Assembly (NCBI GenBank): GCA_002364535.1
Contig: DEYL01000028.1
Span: forward strand, 1 to 48,274
Reading direction: 5' to 3'
Length of the DNA stretch: 48,274 bases
Source: Flavobacteriaceae bacterium UBA3159
Lineage (GTDB): Bacteria > Bacteroidota > Bacteroidia > Flavobacteriales > Flavobacteriaceae
The first letter of the stretch is position 1. Each line of letters starts with the position of its first letter. Positions 24,560-33,229 of the stretch are shown in pieces. The notes beneath the pieces are model-generated. The model saw only the letters and a program-made list of their open reading frames with translations, was not told the origin of the DNA and ran no database searches. The position numbers were made by a program, and so were the translations under genes.

Positions 24560-25639
24560 ATGAAAAAAAACATTTTACCGGTACTCCTTTTTGCAACTTT
24601 GATCATAGGTTGTACCCAAAAGTATCCCGAATTAAACAAAGGCTTGTACGCCAATATTGAAACCAATAAAGGTGAGATCATATTGCAATTGGAATTGGAG
24701 AAGACACCCATCACCGTTGCCAACTTTGTCTCTTTGGCAGAGGGAAACAACCCTAAAGTCGCAAAAGAGTTTTCGGGAAAAAAATATTACGACGGAATAA
24801 TCTTTCATAGGGTCATCAAGGATTTTATGATTCAAGGAGGGGATCCCACCGCCACTGGATCGGGAGGGCCCGGCTATCAATTTATCGATGAGTTTACTGA
24901 TTTGACCCATAGTGGTCCCGGTATTCTCTCGATGGCCAATTCCGGTCCCGAAACCAATGGAAGCCAATTCTTTATTACTCACAAAGAAACCCCCTGGCTC
25001 AATGGAAAACATACTGTATTTGGAAAAGTCGTTCAAGGTCAAGCAGTAGTCGATAGCATTGCGCAAAACGACACCATTATCAAAGTATCTATCATCAGGA
25101 AAGGAAGTGGTGCTCTACGATTTAATGCTTCTGAAATATTCTCCAACTATTTTGAAGAAAAAATAATAGCGGATCGAGAAAAAACTGAAAAACAATCCGT
25201 TATAATGAAAGCAAATCAAGAAAAATTTAACGCTTTAAAAGCCAAGGCTGAAACAACACCCTCCGGTCTGCAGTATATCATTACCGAAAAGGGAAAGGGA
25301 TCCAGGGTAACAACGACCAACAAAGTATCCGCCCATTATGCGGTTTACTTTTCAGATGGTATTTTGCTGGAAACCAGTAAATTGGAAATTGCCGAAGCAT
25401 TGGACAAAGTTGATCCCAACCGTAAGGCCGCTGGAGCCTACCAACCCATTAAAGCCGATGTAAGTTCCGATGCGGCTATGATTGAAGGATTTAAAGAAGG
25501 CTTAAGACTTTTGAATGTGGGAGATAAAGCTACACTGTTTTTGCCCCATCAATTGGCCTACGGCGAAGACGGAAATCAGGCTATTCCTCCACGTTCTGAT
25601 CTGATTTTTGAAGTTGAAATTGTCGCTTTGATTGAATAG
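24560..25639 (+). CDS. Dual-family peptidyl-prolyl isomerase lipoprotein (cyclophilin + FKBP)
   Basis: A 359-residue lipoprotein (signal to LIIGC, Cys18) joining two unrelated isomerase folds. The cyclophilin domain (~30-185) shows IIFHRVIKDFMIQGGDPTAT, GPGILSMANSGPETNGSQFF and HTVFGKVVQGQAVVDSI. The FKBP domain (~235-359) shows SGLQYIITEKGKGS, IEGFKEGLRLLNVGDKATLF and a final FEVEIVAL. A linker with a helical NQEKFNALKAKAE stretch separates them. Such cyclophilin-FKBP fusions are known from Flavobacterium and Toxoplasma. It probably folds envelope proteins together with neighbouring GldI. Confidence 0.92.
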   Translation: MKKNILPVLLFATLIIGCTQKYPELNKGLYANIETNKGEIILQLELEKTPITVANFVSLAEGNNPKVAKEFSGKKYYDGIIFHRVIKDFMIQGGDPTATGSGGPGYQFIDEFTDLTHSGPGILSMANSGPETNGSQFFITHKETPWLNGKHTVFGKVVQGQAVVDSIAQNDTIIKVSIIRKGSGALRFNASEIFSNYFEEKIIADREKTEKQSVIMKANQEKFNALKAKAETTPSGLQYIITEKGKGSRVTTTNKVSAHYAVYFSDGILLETSKLEIAEALDKVDPNRKAAGAYQPIKADVSSDAAMIEGFKEGLRLLNVGDKATLFLPHQLAYGEDGNQAIPPRSDLIFEVEIVALIE

Positions 25640-25660
25640 GTAGAATGTGATTTGCTGCAG

Positions 25661-26719
25661 ATGAGTAAAAAAACATACACCTTGGTTTGGTACTCCGCTA
25701 TCCCACTGTGGTTGTTGATAAGTTTTGCGCGCAAAAACCCTGATATTGTTGAAAAATACTATAGTCGGATTTTCTATCCTCTGGTTTTCGACCTACACCG
25801 GTTTTTTCTGGATATGATTCCCTTCTCCCTGGGAGATATACTCTATGTGGTCCTGACCCTTTTTGTACTCAAAACAACTTTTAAAAAAATTAGCTATTGG
25901 CGGGCCAAACCACTGAATCTAATTTTAGATTTTGGGGCATTGCTGATTATGATAGTTTGGATATTTCACATCAGCTGGGGATTCAATTACCACAGGCTTC
26001 CTTTGAGTGAACAACTACAGATGCCTATCCTTTATAGTGAAGAAGATTTAGTAGAGCAACTAGACAAAATTATTCAACAATCAAATCAATGGCACAATCG
26101 CCTTGTTTCTTCAGATACTTTAGCGGTAAAATTTCCTTTTTCAAAAGAACAACTCTCAGAAAAAATAACTCTTTATCACCCCATTTATCACGAAACCCTA
26201 TTGGGTACCTCCAAGGTCAAAAAATCCCTAATAAGCCTACCCCTCTGCTATATGGGATATTCGGGATATTTGAATCCCTTTACTCTTGAGTCTCAAGTAA
26301 ATGCTAAAATGCCCATCCAGAGTTTGATAACAACATTACTGCACGAAACCGCACATCAGTTGGGATATGCCGCTGAAAAAGAGGCTAATTTTATCGCTTA
26401 TCTATCCACCATCAAGTCTGAAAATCCCTATATTCAGTATACCGGAAACACATTTGCTTTCAAATATTTATTTAGCGATTTGTTCAAACTGGATCCAGAA
26501 AAAGCAAGAAATAAATTAAAGCTTTTAAACCCAGGCATTCTCAAAAACTTCCAGCAAGTGAACGATTTTTGGAAAAAATATGAAAACCCTTTAGAAATCA
26601 TTTTTGACAAAACCTATGACAGCTACCTTAAGGCCAACGGCCAAAAAAGTGGCATTAAGAGTTACAATGAAATGGTAGGATTGGTAATCAACTATCACAA
26701 AAATGAAAAGCGATTTTGA
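25661..26719 (+). CDS. DUF3810 membrane protein with zinc-peptidase-like motif
   Basis: A 352-residue protein of DUF3810. The ATG at 25661 is preferred to an upstream in-frame TTG (25652). Three hydrophobic segments precede residue ~110 (LVWYSAIPLWLLISFA, FSLGDILYVVLTLFVLKTTF, ILDFGALLIMIVWIFHI). The soluble part contains LLHETAHQLGYAAEKEANF, with HETAH at 228-232 and a downstream Glu, the HExxH...E layout of zinc metallopeptidases. Activity is unproven. It ends the NrnA-gldI operon. Confidence 0.83.
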   Translation: MSKKTYTLVWYSAIPLWLLISFARKNPDIVEKYYSRIFYPLVFDLHRFFLDMIPFSLGDILYVVLTLFVLKTTFKKISYWRAKPLNLILDFGALLIMIVWIFHISWGFNYHRLPLSEQLQMPILYSEEDLVEQLDKIIQQSNQWHNRLVSSDTLAVKFPFSKEQLSEKITLYHPIYHETLLGTSKVKKSLISLPLCYMGYSGYLNPFTLESQVNAKMPIQSLITTLLHETAHQLGYAAEKEANFIAYLSTIKSENPYIQYTGNTFAFKYLFSDLFKLDPEKARNKLKLLNPGILKNFQQVNDFWKKYENPLEIIFDKTYDSYLKANGQKSGIKSYNEMVGLVINYHKNEKRF

Positions 26720-26741
26720 TGCTGTTCTGTCAATTACCCAA

Positions 26742-26749
26742 TAACTTTG
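26742..26749 (+). promoter_or_regulatory. -7 promoter box (TAACTTTG) for the methyltransferase-rel operon
   Basis: TAACTTTG matches TAnnTTTG and ends 13 bases before the TTG start at 26763, within the 43-base gap after DUF3810. A TTG at 26716-26718 is 23 bases upstream, slightly long. Confidence 0.5.
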
Positions 26750-26762
26750 TAAAAAAACAGAT

Positions 26763-27533
26763 TTGAAATACATCAGCAGTCCTCACAACCCCCTAATCAA
26801 AAAACTCAATCTTTTGATTAGCAAGTCAAGGGTGCGTAAAAAAGAAAATCTTTTTGTAGTGTCAGGTAATAGGGAATTGAGCAGGGCAGTTGAAATGGGC
26901 TACAACATCGACACCCTTTTTTACAGGGAAGGATGTTATGAAGAAATTGTTTATGAGGATTCGGCTTATGTTTTTGAATTGAGCGCCGCACTTTTTGATC
27001 GTGTAAGCATGCGTTCAGGCTCGGAGGAAGTCATTACCATATTGGAGGCCAAAAGTCATTATATAAAAGATCTTTTTATCAATAATTACAGTCGTGTTCT
27101 GGTTCTGGAGGCTCCCGAAAAACCCGGAAATATTGGTGCACTTCTGCGAACAGCCGCTGCGGCCGATTGGGATGCCGTAATTATTGCCAATCCCAAAACA
27201 GATCTCTACCACCCCCAGATCATCAGAAACAGTATGGGAGGGGTCTTTTCCATTCCCGTTGCCACCGATAATACGGAAAAAGTCATTTCGTTCTTGGAAA
27301 AAAATGCTTTTAACATTTATGCTGCTGCTTTGGATCACAAAGCTAAACACTTCAAAAGGGTAGATTACCCAAGGCCATTGGCATTGGTTTTTGGGACGGA
27401 AGACAAAGGCCTTGACCAAAAATGGCTTAAAAAAGTACAACAGATCGTCAAAATTCCCGTAAAATTTCCCATTGATTCACTCAATCTTTCCGTATCGGCA
27501 GGGATTTTGATGTATCACTGTGGAGACCAATGA
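26763..27533 (+). CDS. TrmH/SpoU-family RNA 2'-O-methyltransferase
   Basis: A 256-residue SPOUT methyltransferase acting on tRNA or rRNA. N-terminal substrate-binding part (ISSPHNPLIKKLNLLISKSR, then KENLFVVSGNREL). SpoU motifs: EKPGNIGALLRTAAAADWDA, NSMGGVFSIPV, LALVFGTEDKGL and the C-terminal knot PIDSLNLSVSAGILMY. TTG is taken as the start because no ATG precedes the conserved N-terminus. The exact target nucleotide cannot be read from sequence. Confidence 0.9.
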   Translation: MKYISSPHNPLIKKLNLLISKSRVRKKENLFVVSGNRELSRAVEMGYNIDTLFYREGCYEEIVYEDSAYVFELSAALFDRVSMRSGSEEVITILEAKSHYIKDLFINNYSRVLVLEAPEKPGNIGALLRTAAAADWDAVIIANPKTDLYHPQIIRNSMGGVFSIPVATDNTEKVISFLEKNAFNIYAAALDHKAKHFKRVDYPRPLALVFGTEDKGLDQKWLKKVQQIVKIPVKFPIDSLNLSVSAGILMYHCGDQ

Positions 27534-27573
27534 TTTTGTCGAATTAAAAGTTTCGAGTACCTTTATTATACCG

Positions 27574-29778
27574 ATGATTGTAAGTGAAAAAATAGAGAAC
27601 AAAGAGATTGCAAAGCAGTACAAAGAGCTGCTTCGAATCAGCTATCAAACCTTATCAGGTGAAGATAAGAAGTTGATACGTTCTGCTTTTGACATGGCTG
27701 TTGATGCCCACAGAAATCAGCGGCGAAAATCAGGCGAGCCTTATATTTTACATCCCATCAGTGTCGCTAAGATCGTAGCACAAGAAATTGGTTTGGATGC
27801 TACCTCTATTGCGGCTGCCCTGCTACATGATGTCGTGGAAGACACTGAATATAATTTTGAGGACATTGAAAAACTTTTCGGGAGTGGTGTAGCGCGGATC
27901 GTTGAAGGATTGACCAAGATTTCTAAACTCAGCAAGGAAAGCAACGTCTCTCTTCAAGCAGAAAATTTCAGGAAACTACTGCTTACACTCAATGATGATA
28001 TCAGGGTCATCATCATCAAAATTGCAGACCGATTGCACAACTTGCAAACGCTGGATGCCATGCCAGAATACAAGCAGGTAAAAATCGCTTCTGAAACCCT
28101 TTACATCTATGCTCCATTGTCTCATCGGATCGGACTCTACAACATCAAAACTGAACTGGAAGACCTGAGTTTTAAGTATACCGAAGTTGATCGATACGAA
28201 TTCATTAAAAATAAAATAGATGACGGCAGGGACTCACAAGATCAATACATTAAATCTTTTTCTGAAATCATTCAATTTGCCTTGGCAGAAGAAGGATTAA
28301 AATACCAAATCAAAGGGCGGAGCAAATCCATTTTCTCTATTAACAGGAAAATGACCATGCAAAATATTCCTTTTGAGAATGTTTTTGACAAGTTTGCCAT
28401 TCGTATTATTTACAAAGCCACACACCGTAATGAAAAGTTTTTAGCTTGGAAAATATATTCTATCATCACGGATCATTTCACCCCAAATCCCACCCGACTA
28501 AGGGATTGGATTACAGCTCCAAAATCAAACGGATACGAGGCCTTGCACATCACCGTAATGGGCCCCAGTAACAAATGGGTAGAAGTGCAAATAAGATCCG
28601 AAAGAATGAATGAAATTGCAGAGAAGGGATATGCTGCGCATCACAAATACAAACAAGGTGAGCAAAAGGATATCGGGATTGACTCTTGGCTGGACAAGCT
28701 CCAAGAAGTTCTGGAAAGCAACAACGAAAATCCAGTTGATTTTGTAGAAAACTTTAAGCTCAACCTCTACGCCAAAGAGATTTTTGTATTCACCCCAACG
28801 GGGGAAATAAAATCCTTGCCCAAAGGAGCCACCGCTTTGGATTTTGCTTTTAGCATTCACACCGAAGTGGGTATGAAAACCAGAGGTGCCAGAGTCAATG
28901 GCAAACTCGTTCCATTGAGCAGGACTTTGAGAAGTGGAGAAAATGTTGAAGTTATTACCTCAGAAAACATCAAACCCACTGCTAACTGGTTGGACTTTGT
29001 TCAGACCTCTAGGGCCAAGTCAAAAATCAAGTCATCGCTTAACGAAGAGAAGAAAAGAATTGCCGAGGATGGCAGAGAAACCCTCAGAAGAAAATTAAAA
29101 CAACTCAAGATCACCCTCAACGACAAAACAATTGGCCACATGCTTAGGTATTTCAATCTCAATAACAGTCTGGATTTGTTTTATCGTGTCGGTCTGGGGA
29201 CGATTAACAACAAACAGTTAAAAGATTTCTCAACCGAATTCAACAGCAGTTTCCTCAATTTCTTCAAAAAAAGAATAAGAAAACAAAGCCCTGCATACAA
29301 AAAAGAAGACAAAGAGCAAATCACACAAAGATTTGACACTTTATTTTTCGGAAAAGAAAAGGAAAATTTAAAGCATTCCCTCTCCCCCTGCTGCAATCCC
29401 ATTGCAGGTGACCCTGTCTTTGGTTTTGTCAGCGTCAACGAAGGTATAAAAGTCCATAAAAAAGACTGTCCCAATGCATTGTCTCTTCAATCCAATTTTG
29501 CTTATAGAATCATCAAAGCTAAATGGGTGGATTCTTCCTCCGATGAATTTACCGCCATTTTGAAACTTTCCGGTATTGATAATATGGGAATTGTCAGTGA
29601 GGTTACACAATCGATTTCCAGAGACATGAGTGTCAACATCAATAAACTAAGTTTTGACAGTGAAGATGGTATTTTTACAGGATTAATCAGTGTAAATGTC
29701 AAGAATAAAACAATACTCAACCGACTGATTAATAGAATTTTAAAAGTAAAAGGTGTAGATAAAGTTCTCAGGGAATAA
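27574..29778 (+). CDS. Bifunctional (p)ppGpp synthetase/hydrolase (Rel/SpoT type)
   Basis: A 734-residue Rel enzyme controlling the stringent response. The ATG at 27574 is preferred; an upstream in-frame GTG would overlap the methyltransferase and add 18 unconserved residues. Hydrolase domain: HPISVAKIVAQEIG and HDVVED (85-90). Synthetase domain: DKFAIRIIYKATHR, then RLRDWITAPKSNGYEALH with RLRD at 308-311 (RXKD-like), and EVQIRSERMNEIAEKGYAAH. TGS domain near 400-460, zinc-finger type CC at 606-607, ACT domain from ~660. Both catalytic sites look intact, so it is probably the housekeeping bifunctional enzyme. Confidence 0.95.
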   Translation: MIVSEKIENKEIAKQYKELLRISYQTLSGEDKKLIRSAFDMAVDAHRNQRRKSGEPYILHPISVAKIVAQEIGLDATSIAAALLHDVVEDTEYNFEDIEKLFGSGVARIVEGLTKISKLSKESNVSLQAENFRKLLLTLNDDIRVIIIKIADRLHNLQTLDAMPEYKQVKIASETLYIYAPLSHRIGLYNIKTELEDLSFKYTEVDRYEFIKNKIDDGRDSQDQYIKSFSEIIQFALAEEGLKYQIKGRSKSIFSINRKMTMQNIPFENVFDKFAIRIIYKATHRNEKFLAWKIYSIITDHFTPNPTRLRDWITAPKSNGYEALHITVMGPSNKWVEVQIRSERMNEIAEKGYAAHHKYKQGEQKDIGIDSWLDKLQEVLESNNENPVDFVENFKLNLYAKEIFVFTPTGEIKSLPKGATALDFAFSIHTEVGMKTRGARVNGKLVPLSRTLRSGENVEVITSENIKPTANWLDFVQTSRAKSKIKSSLNEEKKRIAEDGRETLRRKLKQLKITLNDKTIGHMLRYFNLNNSLDLFYRVGLGTINNKQLKDFSTEFNSSFLNFFKKRIRKQSPAYKKEDKEQITQRFDTLFFGKEKENLKHSLSPCCNPIAGDPVFGFVSVNEGIKVHKKDCPNALSLQSNFAYRIIKAKWVDSSSDEFTAILKLSGIDNMGIVSEVTQSISRDMSVNINKLSFDSEDGIFTGLISVNVKNKTILNRLINRILKVKGVDKVLRE

Positions 29779-29787
29779 TTTAAGGCC

Positions 29788-29795
29788 TATATTTG
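29788..29795 (+). promoter_or_regulatory. fur promoter -7 box (TATATTTG), near-leaderless
   Basis: TATATTTG matches TAnnTTTG and ends exactly five bases before the fur ATG at 29801, inside the 22-base gap after rel. It would let fur-purA be transcribed separately from rel. Confidence 0.6.
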
Positions 29796-29800
29796 TAAGA

Positions 29801-30250
29801 ATGGAAAAAAACAAATCCAATCAAGAGATTATTAAAGAGGTTTTCGTAAACTTTCTAAACAAGCATGCTCATCGAAAAACACCGGAGCGATTTGCCATAT
29901 TGTATGAAATTTATGACAGTGATGAACACTTTGATATTGAATCATTGTACATCACAATGAAAAACAAAAATTACAGGGTAAGCAGGGCAACTCTCTACAA
30001 CACAATCGAACTACTTTTGGAATGTGGGTTGGTGAGAAAACACCAGTTTGGCAAAAACCAAGCCCAGTATGAAAAATCCTATTTTGATCGCCAACACGAT
30101 CATATCATCTTCACTGATTCCGGAGAGGTAAAGGAATTTTGTGATCCCAGAATCCAAAACATAAAAAAAACAATTGAGGAAATATTCGATATTGAAATAC
30201 ACAACCATTCTCTTTATTTTTACGGAACAAAAAAAAGATTAAACTCATAA
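29801..30250 (+). CDS. Fur-family transcriptional regulator
   Basis: A 149-residue Fur-type repressor. The winged helix uses NYRVSRATLYNTIELLLECG (57-76); the regulatory metal site is in RQHDHIIFTDSGEVKEFCDP (97-116). The CxxC usually found after HDHL is replaced by FTDS, so a structural zinc of the E. coli type is unlikely; only C75 and C114 remain. It could be iron (Fur), zinc (Zur) or peroxide (PerR) responsive. It sits between rel and purA, an order common in Flavobacteriia, and has its own promoter box. Confidence 0.88.
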   Translation: MEKNKSNQEIIKEVFVNFLNKHAHRKTPERFAILYEIYDSDEHFDIESLYITMKNKNYRVSRATLYNTIELLLECGLVRKHQFGKNQAQYEKSYFDRQHDHIIFTDSGEVKEFCDPRIQNIKKTIEEIFDIEIHNHSLYFYGTKKRLNS

Positions 30251-30257
30251 ATTAATT

Positions 30258-31529
30258 ATGTCCGTAGACTTACTCCTAGGCCTCCAATGGGGCGACGAAG
30301 GTAAAGGTAAAATCGTTGATGTGTTGACAAAATCATATGACATCATTGCCCGTTTTCAGGGAGGGCCCAATGCTGGCCACACCCTCGAATTTGAAGGAAT
30401 AAAACACGTTTTACACACCATACCCTCTGGGATATTCCACCCCACTGCCATCAATCTGATTGGTAATGGAGTGGTGATTGATCCGGTGATCTTTAAAATA
30501 GAAGTGGAGAATTTGGCCCCCTATGAAATTGATTTTTCGACCAAATTATTGATCTCCAAAAAAGCCCATCTTATTCTTCCTACACACCGATTACTCGATG
30601 CCGCGTCTGAAGCTTCCAAAGGAAAGGCCAAAATTGGCTCAACTTTAAAAGGAATTGGTCCAACCTACATGGATAAAACTGGAAGAAATGGGATGCGCGT
30701 AGGAGATATTTTAACCAAAAGCTGGAAAGATCGGTACCAGGCATTGACCCAGAAACACCTCAAAATGTTGGATTTTCACCATGTGGATTTGGAGTATGAC
30801 CTCAACGAATTGGAAACCCAATTTTTTGAATCCATTGAAACCTTAAAGAAATGCCAAATAGTAGACAGTGAAAACTTTCTGCACAAAGCTCAAGACGCTG
30901 GAAAAAAGATTTTGGCTGAAGGAGCTCAGGGATCATTACTGGATGTTGACTTTGGAACCTATCCATTTGTTACCTCCTCTACAACAACGGCGGCAGGAGC
31001 ATGTACGGGTTTAGGTGTTGCCCCCAATAAAATTAAAGAGATCTTTGGAATTTTTAAAGCCTATACTACCCGAGTAGGAAGCGGACCTTTTCCCACTGAG
31101 TTATTTGACGATGTCGGTAAGCGCATTGCTAAAATTGGACATGAGTTTGGAGCCACCACAGGCAGAGCCCGACGATGTGGTTGGATTGACCTGGTTGCTC
31201 TAAAATATGCCATTCGGGTCAACGGTGTTACCCAACTGATGATGATGAAAGGAGACGTGCTCTCTGGCCTCAATACCATCAAAGTCTGTAATCAATACAA
31301 AACAGAGCAGGGACTTATTGATCACTTTCCTTTTGACATCAATCCCAAATCTGTTTCGCCACAATTCGTTGAATTTGCCGGATGGGAGGAAGATCTAACC
31401 CAAATCAATTCAGTCGATAAACTCCCCAAAAATTTTATAGATTATATTCATTTCTTGGAGCGAGAACTTAAGACCCCTATAAAAATCGTTTCTGTTGGAC
31501 CCGACAGAAAACAGACCATTATGAGGTAG
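30258..31529 (+). CDS. purA: Adenylosuccinate synthetase
   Basis: A 423-residue GTP-dependent enzyme joining IMP and aspartate in AMP synthesis. Motifs: GLQWGDEGKGKIVD (8-21) with the catalytic Asp, RFQGGPNAGHT (32-42) with the catalytic His, STLKGIGPTYMDKTGRNGMR, EGAQGSLLDVDFGTYPFVTS and TTGRARRCGWIDL. Length is normal for the family. It begins 7 bases after fur and its product is the only purine-pathway enzyme in the window. Confidence 0.97.
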   Translation: MSVDLLLGLQWGDEGKGKIVDVLTKSYDIIARFQGGPNAGHTLEFEGIKHVLHTIPSGIFHPTAINLIGNGVVIDPVIFKIEVENLAPYEIDFSTKLLISKKAHLILPTHRLLDAASEASKGKAKIGSTLKGIGPTYMDKTGRNGMRVGDILTKSWKDRYQALTQKHLKMLDFHHVDLEYDLNELETQFFESIETLKKCQIVDSENFLHKAQDAGKKILAEGAQGSLLDVDFGTYPFVTSSTTTAAGACTGLGVAPNKIKEIFGIFKAYTTRVGSGPFPTELFDDVGKRIAKIGHEFGATTGRARRCGWIDLVALKYAIRVNGVTQLMMMKGDVLSGLNTIKVCNQYKTEQGLIDHFPFDINPKSVSPQFVEFAGWEEDLTQINSVDKLPKNFIDYIHFLERELKTPIKIVSVGPDRKQTIMR

Positions 31530-31561
31530 ATTTTTTATTTTAGCTCCAATAACAACTTACT

Positions 31562-33229
31562 GTGAGACAGAAAATTCAAATCGGTATACTTCAGCTTATT
31601 TTTCTATTGGCAATAGGAAAAGTAGCTTCACAAGAGCAACAAAAGATTATTGAAATCATTCAAGCCGGAGGCTCCACCCAAGATCAATTCAGATTTCCCG
31701 GTGCCAACATTTTGGTTAAAAAAGAGGGGGTCAGAGTACACCTTTTTCACGAGGGCGCTCTGATCAAATCAGATGTATGCTATTTCTATCCAAAGGAAAA
31801 TTTTTTCAGAGCCAACGGTAATGTGGTTTTTACCCAAGGCGATACTCTAAAAATGACATGTAATCAAATCGAGTACGATGGGAGCAGTAAACTAGCCAAA
31901 GCATGGGGGAAAGTTGTTCTTGAACGACCCGACATGGATCTAAAAACAGACACCCTCTATTTAGATCGGGTTAATTCCAAAGCCTTTTACAACTCCTTTG
32001 GAACCATCTTAGATGAAAAAAGAAAACTTACCAGTATCAGAGGAATTTACTTTATGAATGAAAAAAAATACCGATTCATCTCTAGGGTAAAAATTGACGA
32101 TCCGGAATACGAACTAAAATCTCAGCAACTGGACTATTATACCGAAAGTGATAAGGCCTTCTTTTATGGAAAAACATCCATTGTGGGAGAGGAATACGAC
32201 ATTTACTGTGAAAAGGGTGCTTATGACACCAAATTGCAAAAAGGTAATTTTCAGGAAAATGCAGTCATCTTTTATAATAATAAAGAAATCAGAGGAGACA
32301 GTTTGTATTTTGAAAATGAAAAAAATTATGCCACTGCAACCAATAACATCAGTGTGATTGACACCCTAAACAAGTCCATCATCAATGGCCATTACGGTGA
32401 GATTTTCAAAGCCAAGGATTCTGCCATCATCACCCGAAGAGCCTTGGCCGTTAACATCATTGATCAGGATTCGCTCTTCATACACGCCGATACTCTCATT
32501 GCGACAGGACCAACTGAAAAAAAAATATTGAGGGGATACTATGATGTGAGAATATTTAAAACAGACCTCAGGGGAAGATCAGATTCACTTCATTTAGATC
32601 AAAGCACAGGACTAATCAAATTACTCAAATTACCCATGAGCCGAAAGGAAAATCAAATTTTAACAGCCAGCCAAAAAAACAAAAAAAACCCTATTCTATG
32701 GTTTGGAAAAAGTCAAATGTCTGGAGATAAAATATTTCTTACCTCCGACGTAAAAACCAAAAAACTGGATTCCCTTAAAATCATTGGCAACAGCTGGATT
32801 ATTGAAAGAGATTCCATAAGCTATACCGGTTTTAATCAAATCAAAGGTGGATTACTCGATGGTATTTTTAAGCAAGGAGAGCTTAATGAAATTGACGTTA
32901 GCAAAAATACCGAGGTCATTTATTATATGTACTCGGATGAAGACAATGAATTGATTGGAATTGACAAAACAACATGCAGCCGACTTAAAATGGTTACCAA
33001 TAAAAATCAGATTGAAGACATTACTTTCTTTGTCAGTCCGGACGGAAATTTATTTCCAGACAAGGATCTGCCACTTAACGAACGAAAACTCGAAGGTTTT
33101 ATTTGGAGAGAGGATGAGCGACCCAATAGCATACTAGAGCTTTTTAGTGAAGAGGACAATCAATTTCAACCCACTGAAATTAAAGAGGTAAGCATCCCGG
33201 AGGATTTTCTGCAAAAAACAGAGGAATAA
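31562..33229 (+). CDS. OstA/LptA-like exported protein
   Basis: A 555-residue secreted protein with a signal peptide (RQKIQIGILQLIFLLAIGKV, GTG start) and repeated LptA/OstA-type beta-jellyroll units in the first ~250 residues: FRANGNVVFTQGDTLKMTCN, AKAWGKVVLERPDMDLKTDT, KAFFYGKTSIVGEEYDIYCE and QENAVIFYNNKEIRGDSLYF. Such proteins bridge lipopolysaccharide transport across the periplasm. It is much longer than LptA (~185) and has an extra C-terminal half ending in an acidic tail, as is usual in Flavobacteriia. The aminotransferase starts directly after its stop. Confidence 0.83.
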   Translation: MRQKIQIGILQLIFLLAIGKVASQEQQKIIEIIQAGGSTQDQFRFPGANILVKKEGVRVHLFHEGALIKSDVCYFYPKENFFRANGNVVFTQGDTLKMTCNQIEYDGSSKLAKAWGKVVLERPDMDLKTDTLYLDRVNSKAFYNSFGTILDEKRKLTSIRGIYFMNEKKYRFISRVKIDDPEYELKSQQLDYYTESDKAFFYGKTSIVGEEYDIYCEKGAYDTKLQKGNFQENAVIFYNNKEIRGDSLYFENEKNYATATNNISVIDTLNKSIINGHYGEIFKAKDSAIITRRALAVNIIDQDSLFIHADTLIATGPTEKKILRGYYDVRIFKTDLRGRSDSLHLDQSTGLIKLLKLPMSRKENQILTASQKNKKNPILWFGKSQMSGDKIFLTSDVKTKKLDSLKIIGNSWIIERDSISYTGFNQIKGGLLDGIFKQGELNEIDVSKNTEVIYYMYSDEDNELIGIDKTTCSRLKMVTNKNQIEDITFFVSPDGNLFPDKDLPLNERKLEGFIWREDERPNSILELFSEEDNQFQPTEIKEVSIPEDFLQKTEE

